DNA from: Uliginosibacterium aquaticum
Lineage (GTDB): Bacteria > Pseudomonadota > Gammaproteobacteria > Burkholderiales > Rhodocyclaceae
Length of the DNA stretch: 64,000 nucleotides
Direction of reading: 5' to 3'
Assembly (NCBI RefSeq): GCF_012972705.2
Contig: NZ_JABCSC020000001.1
Span: forward strand, 1,550,001 to 1,614,000
The notes under the pieces are model-generated. The model did no database searches and was not told where the DNA came from. It saw only the letters and a program-made list of their open reading frames with translations. The stretch's first letter is position 1; every line of letters begins with the position of its first letter. A program made the position numbers and the translations under genes. Positions 1-8,815 of this stretch are shown one piece after another.

Positions 1-1380
1 CGCTTCGAGCTTGCTCCAGGGCTCGAAGCCGATGCGCGAGCACAGCACCACTTCGCAGTCCGCCAGGGTGGCGATGGTGCGGGCCAAGGTGTTTTCGGCT
101 TCGCCGCACTCGCTCTCGCCGCCGCAGTATTGCGCGGCGCGGCGCGAGCCCAGAAAGCGCACGCCGGCACTGCTGGCCTCGTAGATCAGGAATTCGCGCG
201 CATGGCCGAAGTGCTGATTGACCAGATCCTGCCCGCTGCTGGCAACCGCCATCTGCACCGGGCGTCCGCGGCTCGGCGCCTTGATCTGCACCACCGGCGC
301 AGCTTGGCGGGCGGCTCGTTTCGCTTCCAGCTCGGCATTGATCGAAGCGCGCAGGGCCACGCGGCGCGCCATTGCGGCCACTTCATCGATCTCCATGGCC
401 TCGATCTTGTCGAGCGTGAATTCAGCGCCGCGATCCTCGCCGAGCATGCCTACCGCATCGGCGCGGCACTGGCGGCAGTGGCGCATCATGTTCATGTCGC
501 CTGCGCAGGCGTCCTGCAGGGCCTGCAGCTCGGCCGGGGTCGGGCCGCGCTGGCCGCTGAGACCGAAGTGGGTGCCGTGCTCGGCCTCCGAGATCAGCGG
601 CATCACGTTGTGCAGGAAAGCACCTTTGGCGCGCACCACACGCGAGACTTCCTTCAGATGCTCATCGTTGATGCCGGGGATCATCACCGAATTGACCTTC
701 ACCAGGATGCCGCGCGCCACCAGCATCTCGAGGCCCTTCTGCTGCTGGGCGATGAGGATCTCGGCGGCCTCGCGGCCGGTGACGCGGCGATGCTCCCAGA
801 AGATCCACGGATAGATCTGTGCGCCCACGTCCGGATCGATGCAGTTGATCGTGATGGTGACGTGATCCACATTGGCGGCAGCGATCTGATCCACGTACTG
901 CGGCAGCATCAGGCCGTTGGTGGAGAGGCAGAGCTTGATGTCCGGTGCGCGCTGCTGCAACTCGCGGAACACTTCAAAGGTTCTGGCCGGATTGGCCAGG
1001 GCGTCGCCCGGCCCGGCGATGCCCAGCACGCTCATCTGCGGGATCGCCGCGGCGACAGCCAGGGTTTTCTTGATTGCCTGAGCAGGGCTCAGCACTTCGG
1101 ATACCACTCCCGGGCGCGATTCATTGCTGCAGTCGTACTTGCGATTGCAGTAGTTGCACTGGATGTTGCAGGCGGGTGCCACCGCCACATGCATGCGGGC
1201 AAAGTGATGATGGGCTTCCTCGGAGTAGCAGGGGTGATCCTGCACCTTCTTATGGATGTCGGCGGTGAGGCCGGCCATCTGGGAGGGCTTGCTGCCACAA
1301 CTGCCGGCGCTGCAACCGGAATGGGCGGGCGGCGCGCTGAGCGGAGTGCCGAGAATCTGGGAAAGGCTGGGGGCGGACAT
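1..1380 (-). CDS. nifB: Nitrogenase FeMo-cofactor biosynthesis protein NifB (3' end off window)
   Basis: Radical SAM enzyme that makes the NifB-cofactor (8Fe-9S-C core), the first committed step of FeMo-co assembly. The 460 codons visible begin MSAPSLSQILG. They contain a Cys-rich N-terminus (HSGCSAGSCG), the HPCYSEEAHHHFARMH segment and the radical SAM triad CNIQCNYC (Cys71, Cys75, Cys78). A NifX/NafY-like C-terminal domain starts near VQMAVASSGQDLVNQHFGH and includes YCGGESECGEAE. Only the last residues should be missing, since family members with the C-terminal domain are about 500 aa. The start at 1380 is chosen because GGGAG lies about 7 nt upstream. A sigma-54 promoter and two NifA sites lie just upstream, so NifA activation is very likely. 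The long opposite-strand ORF across this region is a shadow. Confidence 0.97.
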   Translation of the reverse strand, partial: MSAPSLSQILGTPLSAPPAHSGCSAGSCGSKPSQMAGLTADIHKKVQDHPCYSEEAHHHFARMHVAVAPACNIQCNYCNRKYDCSNESRPGVVSEVLSPAQAIKKTLAVAAAIPQMSVLGIAGPGDALANPARTFEVFRELQQRAPDIKLCLSTNGLMLPQYVDQIAAANVDHVTITINCIDPDVGAQIYPWIFWEHRRVTGREAAEILIAQQQKGLEMLVARGILVKVNSVMIPGINDEHLKEVSRVVRAKGAFLHNVMPLISEAEHGTHFGLSGQRGPTPAELQALQDACAGDMNMMRHCRQCRADAVGMLGEDRGAEFTLDKIEAMEIDEVAAMARRVALRASINAELEAKRAARQAAPVVQIKAPSRGRPVQMAVASSGQDLVNQHFGHAREFLIYEASSAGVRFLGSRRAAQYCGGESECGEAENTLARTIATLADCEVVLCSRIGFEPWSKLEA

Positions 1381-1415
1381 GCTGGACTCCCGATGTGCTG
1401 TTTGCGAAGAGTTCA

Positions 1416-1430
1416 GCAAATGCCGTGCCC
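1416..1430 (-). promoter_or_regulatory. Sigma-54 (-24/-12) promoter of nifB
   Basis: Read on the minus strand the site is GGGCACG-GCAT-TTGC, matching the consensus TGGCACG-N4-TTGC at all but the first base. It has the required GG-N10-GC spacing. It lies 36 bp upstream of the nifB start codon, which puts the transcription start about 25 nt before the ATG. Two TGT-N10-ACA sites lie further upstream at a standard enhancer distance. Confidence 0.9.
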
Positions 1431-1482
1431 ATGAGCAGAAGCCTTTACGGATCAACGGCTTGTCGGCGAGGTGGAGGCTTTG

Positions 1483-1498
1483 TGTCGGCTTGGTGACA
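1483..1498. promoter_or_regulatory. NifA upstream activator sequence, nifB-proximal
   Basis: TGT-CGGCTTGGTG-ACA fits the NifA binding consensus TGT-N10-ACA exactly. It lies about 50-70 bp upstream of the -24 element of the nifB promoter. A second site lies 24 bp further away. Confidence 0.82.
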
Positions 1499-1506
1499 GA
1501 GCTGTT

Positions 1507-1522
1507 TGTGGGGAAGGGCACA
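1507..1522. promoter_or_regulatory. NifA upstream activator sequence, nifB-distal
   Basis: TGT-GGGGAAGGGC-ACA is a second exact match to TGT-N10-ACA. It is spaced 24 bp (start to start) from the first site, a little over two helical turns, so two NifA assemblies could lie on nearly the same DNA face. Confidence 0.78.
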
Positions 1523-1618
1523 GCGGCCCGGCGCGCGCTTGCCTGCGCGGCAGACCATCCGGTCTGACAGGCTTGTCACGTATGATGCGTGCCCGCTGTC
1601 TTTGAGCCAGACCCCAAC

Positions 1619-1921
1619 ATGAGATTCGACCTGAAGGTTCCCTTTGCGGAAAAGGATGCTGCCAAGAAACTGGGCGCCCGCTGGGACGCGGCCAACAAAC
1701 TCTGGTACGTGATGGACAAGGAAGACATGGCGCCCTTCGCGAAGTGGTCGCCCAGCCCGCGCGATGCAGCGAGTGCCACCGCCCCGCAAAGTCGTGCGCC
1801 GGCAAAATCCCAGATGGAAACCAGCGGCAAACTGCATGTGGGCAGCCAGTACGTGGAGCGGCCGCGTGTGTGCGAATGCCTGCCCTGGGAAGACTGTGCC
1901 ACTTGCCGCGCGCTGAACTGA
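1619..1921 (+). CDS. Small DUF5710-domain protein with Cys-rich tail
   Basis: About 100 aa, function unknown. The first 45 residues (MRFDLKVPFAEKDAAKKLGA, then RWDAANKLWYV) match the DUF5710 module (VPFxEKDxAKxLGARWDxxxKxWYV), which is also found appended to DNA-processing proteins, often of mobile origin. A low-complexity linker follows. The tail CECLPWEDCATC has four cysteines in the pattern C-x-C-x6-C-x2-C and could bind zinc. An in-frame GTG start at 1589 would add ten residues. The ATG at 1619 is preferred because the domain begins there, although no strong ribosome site is visible. It is divergent from nifB and shares its upstream region, so the NifA sites also lie near this gene. Confidence 0.75.
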   Translation: MRFDLKVPFAEKDAAKKLGARWDAANKLWYVMDKEDMAPFAKWSPSPRDAASATAPQSRAPAKSQMETSGKLHVGSQYVERPRVCECLPWEDCATCRALN

Positions 1922-1937
1922 TCGCGGCAGGCGGGGT

Positions 1938-3008
1938 TCAGTACCGCTCCGTCGGGCGTCTGGTGTCTACTGCCTGGGCGTCGAGGGGGAGTATGGAGGG
2001 TTTCAGATCCATCCCGAGCCGGCGCAGAAGAGCCTGGGTGAGCCAGACACATACGGCACCGAGGACCATGCCGCCAGCCCCGTCGAGAATGTAGTGCCAG
2101 CCCAGTACAACCGTCGATGACCAGACGAGGATTACCCAAGGAATCGTGATCCATGCCGTCCAGCGTGCGCCGCGGGCCAGCCACCAGGCGGTCACCGAGA
2201 CCATAGCAACATGCAGGCTTGGCATGGCGGAAACCCCTCCGAGCAGGACTCCGCCGGCGTGCATGGCCTGCTCTGGCGGCAAGGCCATGATTCCCGAGAC
2301 CAAGCGCATGGCTTCGGCGCTCACCGAGCCCGCAAGATAGCCGAAGAGTCCGGGCTTGAAGAAGGCCGGCCCCATCACCGGATTCAGGACCCCCAGCAAG
2401 CGTCCGATGTAGAACAGTGTGATCATCGTGACGCAGTAATGCAGCATGATGCGCGGCCCGCGCGCGATCACGATCAGCGCGAAAGCAGCAGTGATTTCGA
2501 TGCCCCAGGCACTGTGGTAGAGCCGATCCCATGCAACAGGATTGATCTGCAGGGCCGTGATCCGTTCAAGTACACCACCTTCGAGCTGCCACAAAAAAGC
2601 ATCGCGCCAGTGTGAGCTTTGCGCGAGCAACTCCATATTGAGCAGGGTGACGTTCGAGGTGCCCAGGATCGCAACCGCTGTTGCGAGCAGCAACCCGACA
2701 GGGATCAAGCCGCAATTGAAAAACCGCTTCGGGCGCACAGCTTCCACGCTGACGGGTGCGGCCCCGGGCCTGCCCGTGATTCGCCAGACAGCTTCCGCGA
2801 GCAGGCCGAGCGCGATCAGGGAACCATCCCATACGATGCCCAGGAGCAGCAGCATGACCAGTAGCAGGAACAGCAGTATGGGCGTGTCGGGGAACCAGAG
2901 CACGAATGGCGCGCCTGCTGTGCTGGCCAGCAGCAGCGTCAGAAGTGAAAAGACAGCATGCAACGCACCGATGACCGCAAAAGCCCGCAGGGGCACGGTG
3001 TCTGTCAT
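1938..3008 (-). CDS. PAP2-superfamily membrane protein (inositolphosphotransferase-like)
   Basis: A 356-aa protein with several hydrophobic segments, starting MTDTVPLRAFAV. The phosphatase signatures lie in the C-terminal half: MPSLHVAM (C2 motif, PSxH) and SSTVVLGWHYILDG (C3 motif, S-x-x-x-x-x-x-H-x3-D). This layout is that of the PAP2_3 group, which includes inositol phosphorylceramide synthase and undecaprenyl-phosphate phosphotransferases. The substrate is probably a lipid phosphate at the inner membrane, but it cannot be assigned. The start at 3008 overlaps the stop of the upstream PAP2 gene by 4 bp (ATGA), so the two are translationally coupled. The much longer ORF in this frame extends upstream through the other PAP2 gene and is not real there. 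Confidence 0.82.
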   Translation of the reverse strand: MTDTVPLRAFAVIGALHAVFSLLTLLLASTAGAPFVLWFPDTPILLFLLLVMLLLLGIVWDGSLIALGLLAEAVWRITGRPGAAPVSVEAVRPKRFFNCGLIPVGLLLATAVAILGTSNVTLLNMELLAQSSHWRDAFLWQLEGGVLERITALQINPVAWDRLYHSAWGIEITAAFALIVIARGPRIMLHYCVTMITLFYIGRLLGVLNPVMGPAFFKPGLFGYLAGSVSAEAMRLVSGIMALPPEQAMHAGGVLLGGVSAMPSLHVAMVSVTAWWLARGARWTAWITIPWVILVWSSTVVLGWHYILDGAGGMVLGAVCVWLTQALLRRLGMDLKPSILPLDAQAVDTRRPTERY

Positions 3009-3574
3009 ATCTTCGGGCCTTTCCGGATGACGAGACGCGTGAGGGTCACCACGGTCATCGCAAGCAGGCTGCCGGCAAGAACGTCTGCCGGGTAATGCGC
3101 ACCGACCCAGATGCGGGACACACATACCAGCAGGGCGAAGGTCACCAGGCTTGCCTGGGCTGCGCGCGTGATGCCGGGAATCAACGCAACTGCTAGCAGA
3201 ACGGCGAAGGCCGCGTGTCCGGATGGAAAGGATTGCTGCGTGTCCGGTGTGCCCAGCAGATTCACCGCCGCATTCCCCAGGACCTGGGCGGGACGTGGGA
3301 AGTCGAAGCCGCTCTTCAGTGCCGGGACCAGAAGCATCGAGACCAGGACATAGCTGAGCGCGAATATCGCCACGTTTCTGAGCGGTAGTGAGGCAGGCCG
3401 CGCATGGCTCCAGACGAGAGCGACGGCGAGGTAGAAGGGGTAGAGGGCAGGGTGGCCCAGATTTGTGATCCCGAGCATCAGAGCGTCCAGTGCCGGTGCG
3501 TGGTATCCGTTGATGAGCAGGAAGCACTGGGTATTGAGGCCGGACCAGTCATACCAGATGTCGTGCGGAGACAA
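3005..3574 (-). CDS. PAP2-family lipid phosphatase
   Basis: A 189-aa integral membrane protein of the type 2 phosphatidic acid phosphatase family (PgpB/LpxE/BcrC relatives). All three catalytic motifs are present: KSGFDFPRP (C1, K-x6-RP), FPSGHAAF (C2, PSGH) and SRIWVGAHYPAD (C3, SR-x5-H-x3-D). It is likely to dephosphorylate undecaprenyl pyrophosphate, phosphatidylglycerol phosphate or a lipid A phosphate on the periplasmic face. It is the first gene of a two-gene unit with the second PAP2 protein. The 205-bp gap upstream holds its promoter and the 3' side of the AraC gene. Confidence 0.87.
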   Translation of the reverse strand: MSPHDIWYDWSGLNTQCFLLINGYHAPALDALMLGITNLGHPALYPFYLAVALVWSHARPASLPLRNVAIFALSYVLVSMLLVPALKSGFDFPRPAQVLGNAAVNLLGTPDTQQSFPSGHAAFAVLLAVALIPGITRAAQASLVTFALLVCVSRIWVGAHYPADVLAGSLLAMTVVTLTRLVIRKGPKI

Positions 3575-3779
3575 GGTGAGCTCGCGGTCGGGAAGTCAGG
3601 GTGATTTCAATATATTTGTTGCGGTGGGAAATGCACTGCGACCTGACCGCGAGTCAGGGGCTCTCTGCGCCTGCGACCTGCTGCCGAACCGCTGCGCTTG
3701 CAGCGCCTAACCCGGGTCAGACGGGGCATGCCTATGTGCTGGACAGCACTGGCGCGATGTGGCCCGCCTGGGCTGGCAG

Positions 3780-4646
3780 CTATTTTTCGAGAATGAAGGG
3801 CAGGGGCCTGAGTCGGGCGCTGCGATGTGCGTCGTGAACCGGCAGATACAGTTCGAAGCGGCTCTCCAGTACTGAAGGCAGGTACTGTGCATTCCGGCAA
3901 CGGCGCAGCCACGCTCCGTCCGCCAGCATCCAGCCGGTCTCCTGTTCGATGCGTTGCTCTAGCGCCTGTCGGGTGGGCAGCGGAATGCCGGTCTGAAAAC
4001 TGAATACGGCATATGTCGTTGCGCTCAGGTTCCCGCTGTCCAGCCCCGGGATGCGGGCTTCAAGCGGTTTGCTCAGCAGGCTTGCCTGGACATTTACCCG
4101 GTGGCTTTCGCGGGGGGCGTAGAGCTTGGCCTCGACATCGACCAGCCAGCCAAAGCGTTTGTGCCGGGCGATGCCTGTATGCATCGCCCGCGCGCGTAAT
4201 TCGTTCGAGGCGTGCTGCAACTCGGCGGCTGCGCCGGCATAGGGAATGAACTGGATCGGCATGGCGGGCAGGGCCTCAATGCGCAGGGGAGCCCGGGTCG
4301 GGCGTTGAAGGTCGCGGCAGGTCGAAGGGGCTTGCCCGTGCACACGCTGGAAGGCCCGGCTAAAAGCCTGGGCCGATCCGTAGCCGGCATCCAGGGCGAC
4401 GTCCAGCAAGGGGCGCTGGGCCTGCGCCATGATCTGCTGCTTTGCCCGCAACAGGCGCAGGCGCCAGACGCGACTCATCGGCGTTTCCTGCGCATAGGCC
4501 TGAAAGCTGCTGTCGAGCCGGTGCCGGCTCATGCAGGCGAGCTCTGCGAGTTCCGCAAGTGTCAGTGCATCATCCAGATGCATATCGATGTGACGGGCCA
4601 GCGCTCCGAAACGTGAGATCTGGCGTAGTTGCGGGCCTATGTCCAT
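3780..4646 (-). CDS. AraC-family regulator with GyrI-like effector domain
   Basis: About 288 aa. The N-terminal 110 residues form an AraC/XylS double helix-turn-helix (LTLAELAELACMSRHRLDSSF, second HTH with PLLDVALDAGYGSAQAFSRA). The C-terminal half resembles the GyrI/SbmC-like ligand domain seen in Rob and in drug-sensing regulators. The start at 4646 (MDIGPQLRQI) is preferred because AGGA lies about 9 nt upstream; an in-frame start at 4682 exists. It is divergent from an ABC exporter with a gap of about 80 bp, so it probably controls that exporter in response to a small molecule. Confidence 0.85.
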   Translation of the reverse strand: MDIGPQLRQISRFGALARHIDMHLDDALTLAELAELACMSRHRLDSSFQAYAQETPMSRVWRLRLLRAKQQIMAQAQRPLLDVALDAGYGSAQAFSRAFQRVHGQAPSTCRDLQRPTRAPLRIEALPAMPIQFIPYAGAAAELQHASNELRARAMHTGIARHKRFGWLVDVEAKLYAPRESHRVNVQASLLSKPLEARIPGLDSGNLSATTYAVFSFQTGIPLPTRQALEQRIEQETGWMLADGAWLRRCRNAQYLPSVLESRFELYLPVHDAHRSARLRPLPFILEK

Positions 4647-4725
4647 GCGTTTTTCATCCTGGGGGGAACTGGATCCGGGCAATTCCGGTTAAAGACGACT
4701 GGCGTAGTGATGATACTTTTTCGGC

Positions 4726-6492
4726 ATGCCCATCGATACCCACCTGCCATCCATACCGAGCCGGAATCCCTTCCGCTTTGTCGCCGATTCGATGTTGTTT
4801 TTTCTTGCCGAGGATCGCCGGAGCTACTTGACTCACATGCCGCTGGTGCTGGTGACGGAAACGGGCGAGTTGCTGCAGCCCTTCCTAAATGGTGTACTGA
4901 TCAGCTGGCTGATGGCCCATCAGCCGGGTGAGAGTCTTCTTCCCCTGAGCTTGCTGATTCTCGCGCTGGCCTCTTCTCGCGGCGTGATTGCCTGGTTCCG
5001 GCTGCGCAGCAAGCGCATCCTGGGGCAGCTCGCCCTCAACTGCCGTTACCGCGCGCGGGTCTGGGGTTTTGAGCGGCTGGTGGGCTTCTCGATGCACTGG
5101 CATCACCAGGAATCGTCTGGCAACAAGGTGCAGCGCTTGATCACCGGGGCTGACGCCGTACGTGACTGGGGAAACTTTCACAATGAAATCGCTGCGCCCC
5201 TCTCATCGATGCTGGGGGTGGTGGTGGCGTGTGCCTTCATCAGTCCGTATTTCATTCTCTTCGTCGCGTATTTCGTCGCCGGCATGTTTCTGATTGAGCA
5301 TGTGTATGACAAAAAAATTGCCCGCCTCAGCCACCAGATCAACAGCGGGCATGAACATGCCTGTGCGGCCCTGGTGGAGGGGGCAAGCAGCATGCTGACC
5401 ATCAAGGCGAGCGGCGCCGGCGATATGGTGAATCAGGTTCTGGCTGGCAAGGAGGCGCGCGCCAGAAGCCTGGGGCATCAGCGGGTGGCCTTGAATGCGA
5501 GCAAGGCCATGAGTTTTCACGTGCATACCGGCCTGGCCTTCGGGGTATTCCTTACCGCCCTGTCGTGGGCCGCGCTCAGGGAGGTGATCGCGATCGGGTT
5601 CATCGTGACCTACATCCAGTATTTCAACAGCCTGCGTGCTAGCACCAATGCCTTTACCGATCGCTTCCAGGCCATGCTGGAACGCTATGCCGAACTGACA
5701 CGACTGATGCCCCTGTTCGCTTCTCAGCGCGCGGAGCCCGCCCGTCTGGCGCTTTTCCCGGCTGACTGGCAGCAACTTGAGGTGTGCCAGCTCAGCTATT
5801 GCTGGGGAGACAAGCCGGCGCTGCGCGATATCAGCTTCACCCTGGCGCGCGGAGAGCGCATCGGTATCACGGGCGCCTCTGGCAGCGGCAAGTCTTCGCT
5901 TATCAAGCTTATCCTCGGCTTGTACGAGCCGGCCTCGGGCAGCATCGAACTGGATGCATTGCCGCTGGCGGCAATCTGTCAGGATGAGCTGGAACAATAC
6001 GTCGCCGTGGTGCTGCAGGATGTTGAACTCTTCAACGTTTCGCTGCGTGACAACATCACCCTGCTGCGCGAACCGGACCCAGCGTTGCTGGCACGGGTCT
6101 GCGCAGCGGCGGATCTCGGTGGCCTGCTCTCGCGCTTGCCGCAGGCCTGGGATACGCCGCTTGGTGAGCGGGGCCACACACTGTCTGGCGGCGAGCGTCA
6201 GCGCGTCGGGATAGCTCGGGCGCTTTATCGCCAACCCGCCATCCTGATCCTGGATGAGGCCACTTCTGCGCTGGATGACGCGACTGAAGACCGGGTGATG
6301 CGCGGCATCCTGGCCAGCCTGCCCGCCGAGGCCAGCCTGCTGGCCATTGCTCACCGCACGCGCTCGCTGCGCGGGATGGCGCGCATCCTTCACTTGGAAC
6401 ACGGTGCGCTGATGAGTGACGAACGTCGCCCGTTTGGCGCTGCAGTTTCCGAGGCGGGCTCGAAGCTCACTGCGCAGACTTTGCCGGGCTGA
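4726..6492 (+). CDS. ABC transporter, fused permease and ATPase (exporter type)
   Basis: 588 aa. The N-terminal ~340 residues hold about six membrane helices of the exporter type. The C-terminal ATPase carries Walker A GASGSGKSS, Q-loop VAVVLQDVEL, signature LSGGERQRVGIARAL, Walker B ILILDEATSALDD and the switch His in LAIAHRTRS. It is a half-transporter and should work as a dimer. The substrate is unknown. It is divergent from an AraC/GyrI regulator, a pairing typical of inducible efflux. No adaptor or outer-membrane partner lies next to it, so it would move substrate across the inner membrane only. Confidence 0.9.
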   Translation: MPIDTHLPSIPSRNPFRFVADSMLFFLAEDRRSYLTHMPLVLVTETGELLQPFLNGVLISWLMAHQPGESLLPLSLLILALASSRGVIAWFRLRSKRILGQLALNCRYRARVWGFERLVGFSMHWHHQESSGNKVQRLITGADAVRDWGNFHNEIAAPLSSMLGVVVACAFISPYFILFVAYFVAGMFLIEHVYDKKIARLSHQINSGHEHACAALVEGASSMLTIKASGAGDMVNQVLAGKEARARSLGHQRVALNASKAMSFHVHTGLAFGVFLTALSWAALREVIAIGFIVTYIQYFNSLRASTNAFTDRFQAMLERYAELTRLMPLFASQRAEPARLALFPADWQQLEVCQLSYCWGDKPALRDISFTLARGERIGITGASGSGKSSLIKLILGLYEPASGSIELDALPLAAICQDELEQYVAVVLQDVELFNVSLRDNITLLREPDPALLARVCAAADLGGLLSRLPQAWDTPLGERGHTLSGGERQRVGIARALYRQPAILILDEATSALDDATEDRVMRGILASLPAEASLLAIAHRTRSLRGMARILHLEHGALMSDERRPFGAAVSEAGSKLTAQTLPG

Positions 6493-6578
6493 ATCCGTCT
6501 CTGGCGGAGGTGTGCCGGGATCGGCGCGGCAGAGTGGTTTTTTCATCTTTTTTACACCTGCGGCGCTAAGCTGCGGAC

Positions 6579-8105
6579 ATGTCTGGTTTCACCCACATCC
6601 GCGCCTCGTTTGCCCATCCGTTTGCCGGCTATGCCGTAGCCAGCCTCGGGGTGATCCTGCTGACGGCCATCACCTTGCCGTTGAGCCAGGCCATCGAGCC
6701 GACCAATCTGGTCATGCTCTACCTCTTGCTGGTTGTTGGCATTGCCTTGCGTTTTTCGCAGGGGCCGGCGGCCTGGTGTGCGATCAGCGGCGTGCTGGCC
6801 TTCGATTTCTTCCATATCCCGCCGCGTCTGTCGCTCGCCGTCGGGGATGTGCAATACCTGCTGACCTTTGCCGTGATGCTGCTGGTGGGCCTGCTGCTGG
6901 CGCACCTCACGGCCCGTCTGCGCGAGCAGGCGGTGTTGGCGGAGGCCGGCGAGCGTAGCGCGCAGCGTCAGTACGCGCTGGCACGTGAGCTGGCCGGCTG
7001 CATCGATCAGGCCCAGGTGCCGCCGCTGGTGGCGGCCTTCATGGCGCGTGAGCTGCAGGCACGCGCCGAGTTGTGGTGGTTGCGCAGCGATGAACGCCTG
7101 GTGTGTCTGAATGCCGGTGCGAACTCGCCTGAGGTACTACGGGCGGTGGTGGAAACCGTGCTGCGCGACGGCCAGCTGCATGAGCAGGCCGACCTCTTCG
7201 ATGCCGCGCGGCGCCTCGTGCTGCTGCCGCTGGATGCGCCGATGCGCCGGCGTGGCGTGCTGCTGGTGTCGCTGCCGCAGACGCGTCTGGCGCGCCCGCA
7301 GCGCCAGATGCTGGAAGCGGTGGCCGTGCTGGTGGCGATTGCGCTGGAGCGCCTGCACTACGTGAAAGTGGCCCAGGCCGCCACCCTCGACATGGAGCGT
7401 GAGCGTCTGCGCAGCACCATTCTTTCGGCACTTTCGCACGATGTACGCACGCCGCTCACGATCATGGTCGGGCAGGCGGATGCACTGTGCGAGGCCGAGG
7501 GGGCGCCTGCCCGTGCGCTGGCGCTGGCCTTGCGCGAGCAGGCCATGCGCATGAGCGAGCTGGTCAACAATCTGCTCGATATGGCGCGCCTGCAGTCCGG
7601 CGGCATGGTGATGCGGCGCGACTGGCAATCGCTGGAGGAAATCATCGGCGCAGCTACTGCGCATCTCGGTGATCGTCTGAGCACTCACAGACTGGAAATC
7701 GCGCTTCCGCCGCAACTGCCGCTGCTGGAGTTCGATGCCGTATTGATCGAGCGCGTGCTGTGCAATCTGCTTGAGAACGCAGCCAAGTTTAGTCCCGCGG
7801 GCTGCACCCTCCGGATGGCCGCGGAGTTGCAGGCCGATGCCGTGCGGGTCAGCGTGGAAGATGAAGGCCCCGGCTTGCCGGCGGGGCAGCTGGCACGCCT
7901 GTTTGAGCCCTTCGTGCGCGGCGAGGGCGTGGCGCATGTGGCCGGCCTGGGGCTGGGTCTGTCGATTTGCCGGGTCATCGTCGAGGCCCATGGTGGACGC
8001 CTGACGGCGGCCAATCGCGAGGCGGGAGGGGCTTGTTTCGCCTTCACCCTGCCGCGCAGTGAGCCGCCGCCGCTGGCGGAAGAAGTGGAGCTTCCGGATG
8101 CTTGA
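6579..8105 (+). CDS. KdpD-like sensor histidine kinase lacking the N-terminal KdpD and USP domains
   Basis: 508 aa. A DUF4118 membrane unit of four helices (residues about 15-115) is followed by a GAF-like region (about 130-260), a HisKA segment with the phospho-acceptor His in ALSHDVRTPL, and an HATPase domain (NLLENAAKFSP, DEGPGLP, GLGLGLSI). This is the C-terminal architecture of KdpD without the KdpD nucleotide-binding and universal-stress domains, since full KdpD is about 890 aa. It overlaps the response regulator gene and lies upstream of kup rather than kdpFABC, which suggests potassium or turgor sensing applied to a different transporter. Confidence 0.88.
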   Translation: MSGFTHIRASFAHPFAGYAVASLGVILLTAITLPLSQAIEPTNLVMLYLLLVVGIALRFSQGPAAWCAISGVLAFDFFHIPPRLSLAVGDVQYLLTFAVMLLVGLLLAHLTARLREQAVLAEAGERSAQRQYALARELAGCIDQAQVPPLVAAFMARELQARAELWWLRSDERLVCLNAGANSPEVLRAVVETVLRDGQLHEQADLFDAARRLVLLPLDAPMRRRGVLLVSLPQTRLARPQRQMLEAVAVLVAIALERLHYVKVAQAATLDMERERLRSTILSALSHDVRTPLTIMVGQADALCEAEGAPARALALALREQAMRMSELVNNLLDMARLQSGGMVMRRDWQSLEEIIGAATAHLGDRLSTHRLEIALPPQLPLLEFDAVLIERVLCNLLENAAKFSPAGCTLRMAAELQADAVRVSVEDEGPGLPAGQLARLFEPFVRGEGVAHVAGLGLGLSICRVIVEAHGGRLTAANREAGGACFAFTLPRSEPPPLAEEVELPDA

Positions 8106-8778
8106 AACGCCGCTGGCCCTGGTGCTGGAGGATGAGCCGCAGATCCGCAGCCTGCTCTGCGATGCGCTCGCCAGCTTGCCGCTGCGCTGTGTGGCGGCAG
8201 GTTCGATGGAGGCTGCGCGCGAAGCGCTGGCGAGCGCAATGCCGCAGATCGTGGTGCTCGATCTGGGCCTGCCGGATGGCGATGGCAAGACCTTCATCGG
8301 TGAGCTGCGCGCCTGGAGCTCGATGCCGGTGCTGGTGCTCTCCGCGCGCAGTCAGGAGCGCGACAAAATTGAGGCGCTGGATGCCGGTGCCGATGATTAC
8401 CTGATCAAGCCCTTCTCGCGCGGCGAGCTGCTGGCCCGGGTGCGTGCCCTGCTGCGCCGCGCCGGGCGCAGCGAGGCGCCGCGCCTGGCCTTCGGCGAGA
8501 TCGAGGTGGATTTCGTTCTGCGCCAGGTACAGCGCGCAGGTGAGGCGGTACATCTCACGCCGATCGAATACCGCCTGCTGTGCGCGCTGATCGCCGGGCA
8601 GGGCAAGGTGCTGACCCACCGCCAGCTTTTGCGCGAGGTATGGGGGCCGAGCTTGGTCGACAGCGCCCACTACCTGCGCATCTATCTGGGCCACTTGCGC
8701 CACAAGCTGGAGGCCGACCCGGCCCGGCCGCGCCACTTTCTGACGGAGACCGGTACGGGTTACCGCTTCGTTCTCTGA
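8098..8778 (+). CDS. KdpE-like response regulator (OmpR family)
   Basis: 226 aa, starting MLETPLALVLEDEPQIRSLL. The receiver domain has the acidic pair (EDE), the phospho-acceptor Asp in VVLDLGLPDGDG and Lys in LIKPFSRGEL. A winged-helix OmpR effector domain follows (LTPIEYRLLCALIAGQGKVL, then YLRIYLGHLRHKLE). The start at 8098 overlaps the kinase stop by 8 bp; the open frame upstream of it is inside the kinase. It is cotranscribed with the kinase, and kup follows 37 bp downstream. Confidence 0.92.
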   Translation: MLETPLALVLEDEPQIRSLLCDALASLPLRCVAAGSMEAAREALASAMPQIVVLDLGLPDGDGKTFIGELRAWSSMPVLVLSARSQERDKIEALDAGADDYLIKPFSRGELLARVRALLRRAGRSEAPRLAFGEIEVDFVLRQVQRAGEAVHLTPIEYRLLCALIAGQGKVLTHRQLLREVWGPSLVDSAHYLRIYLGHLRHKLEADPARPRHFLTETGTGYRFVL

Positions 8779-8815
8779 TCCTGTTTCCCCTGATTTTTTC
8801 CGTGGAGTTCTCTTC

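Noticed and set aside
130-1434. 434-aa open frame on the plus strand
   Set aside because: It runs antisense to nifB, whose radical SAM and NifX-like motifs are unmistakable; composition is His/Arg/Ala-rich as in GC-driven shadow frames.
3009-3527. N-terminal extension of the second PAP2 frame
   Set aside because: It overlaps the first PAP2 gene in another frame and lacks hydrophobic or conserved character; the ATG at 3008 with the ATGA overlap is better.
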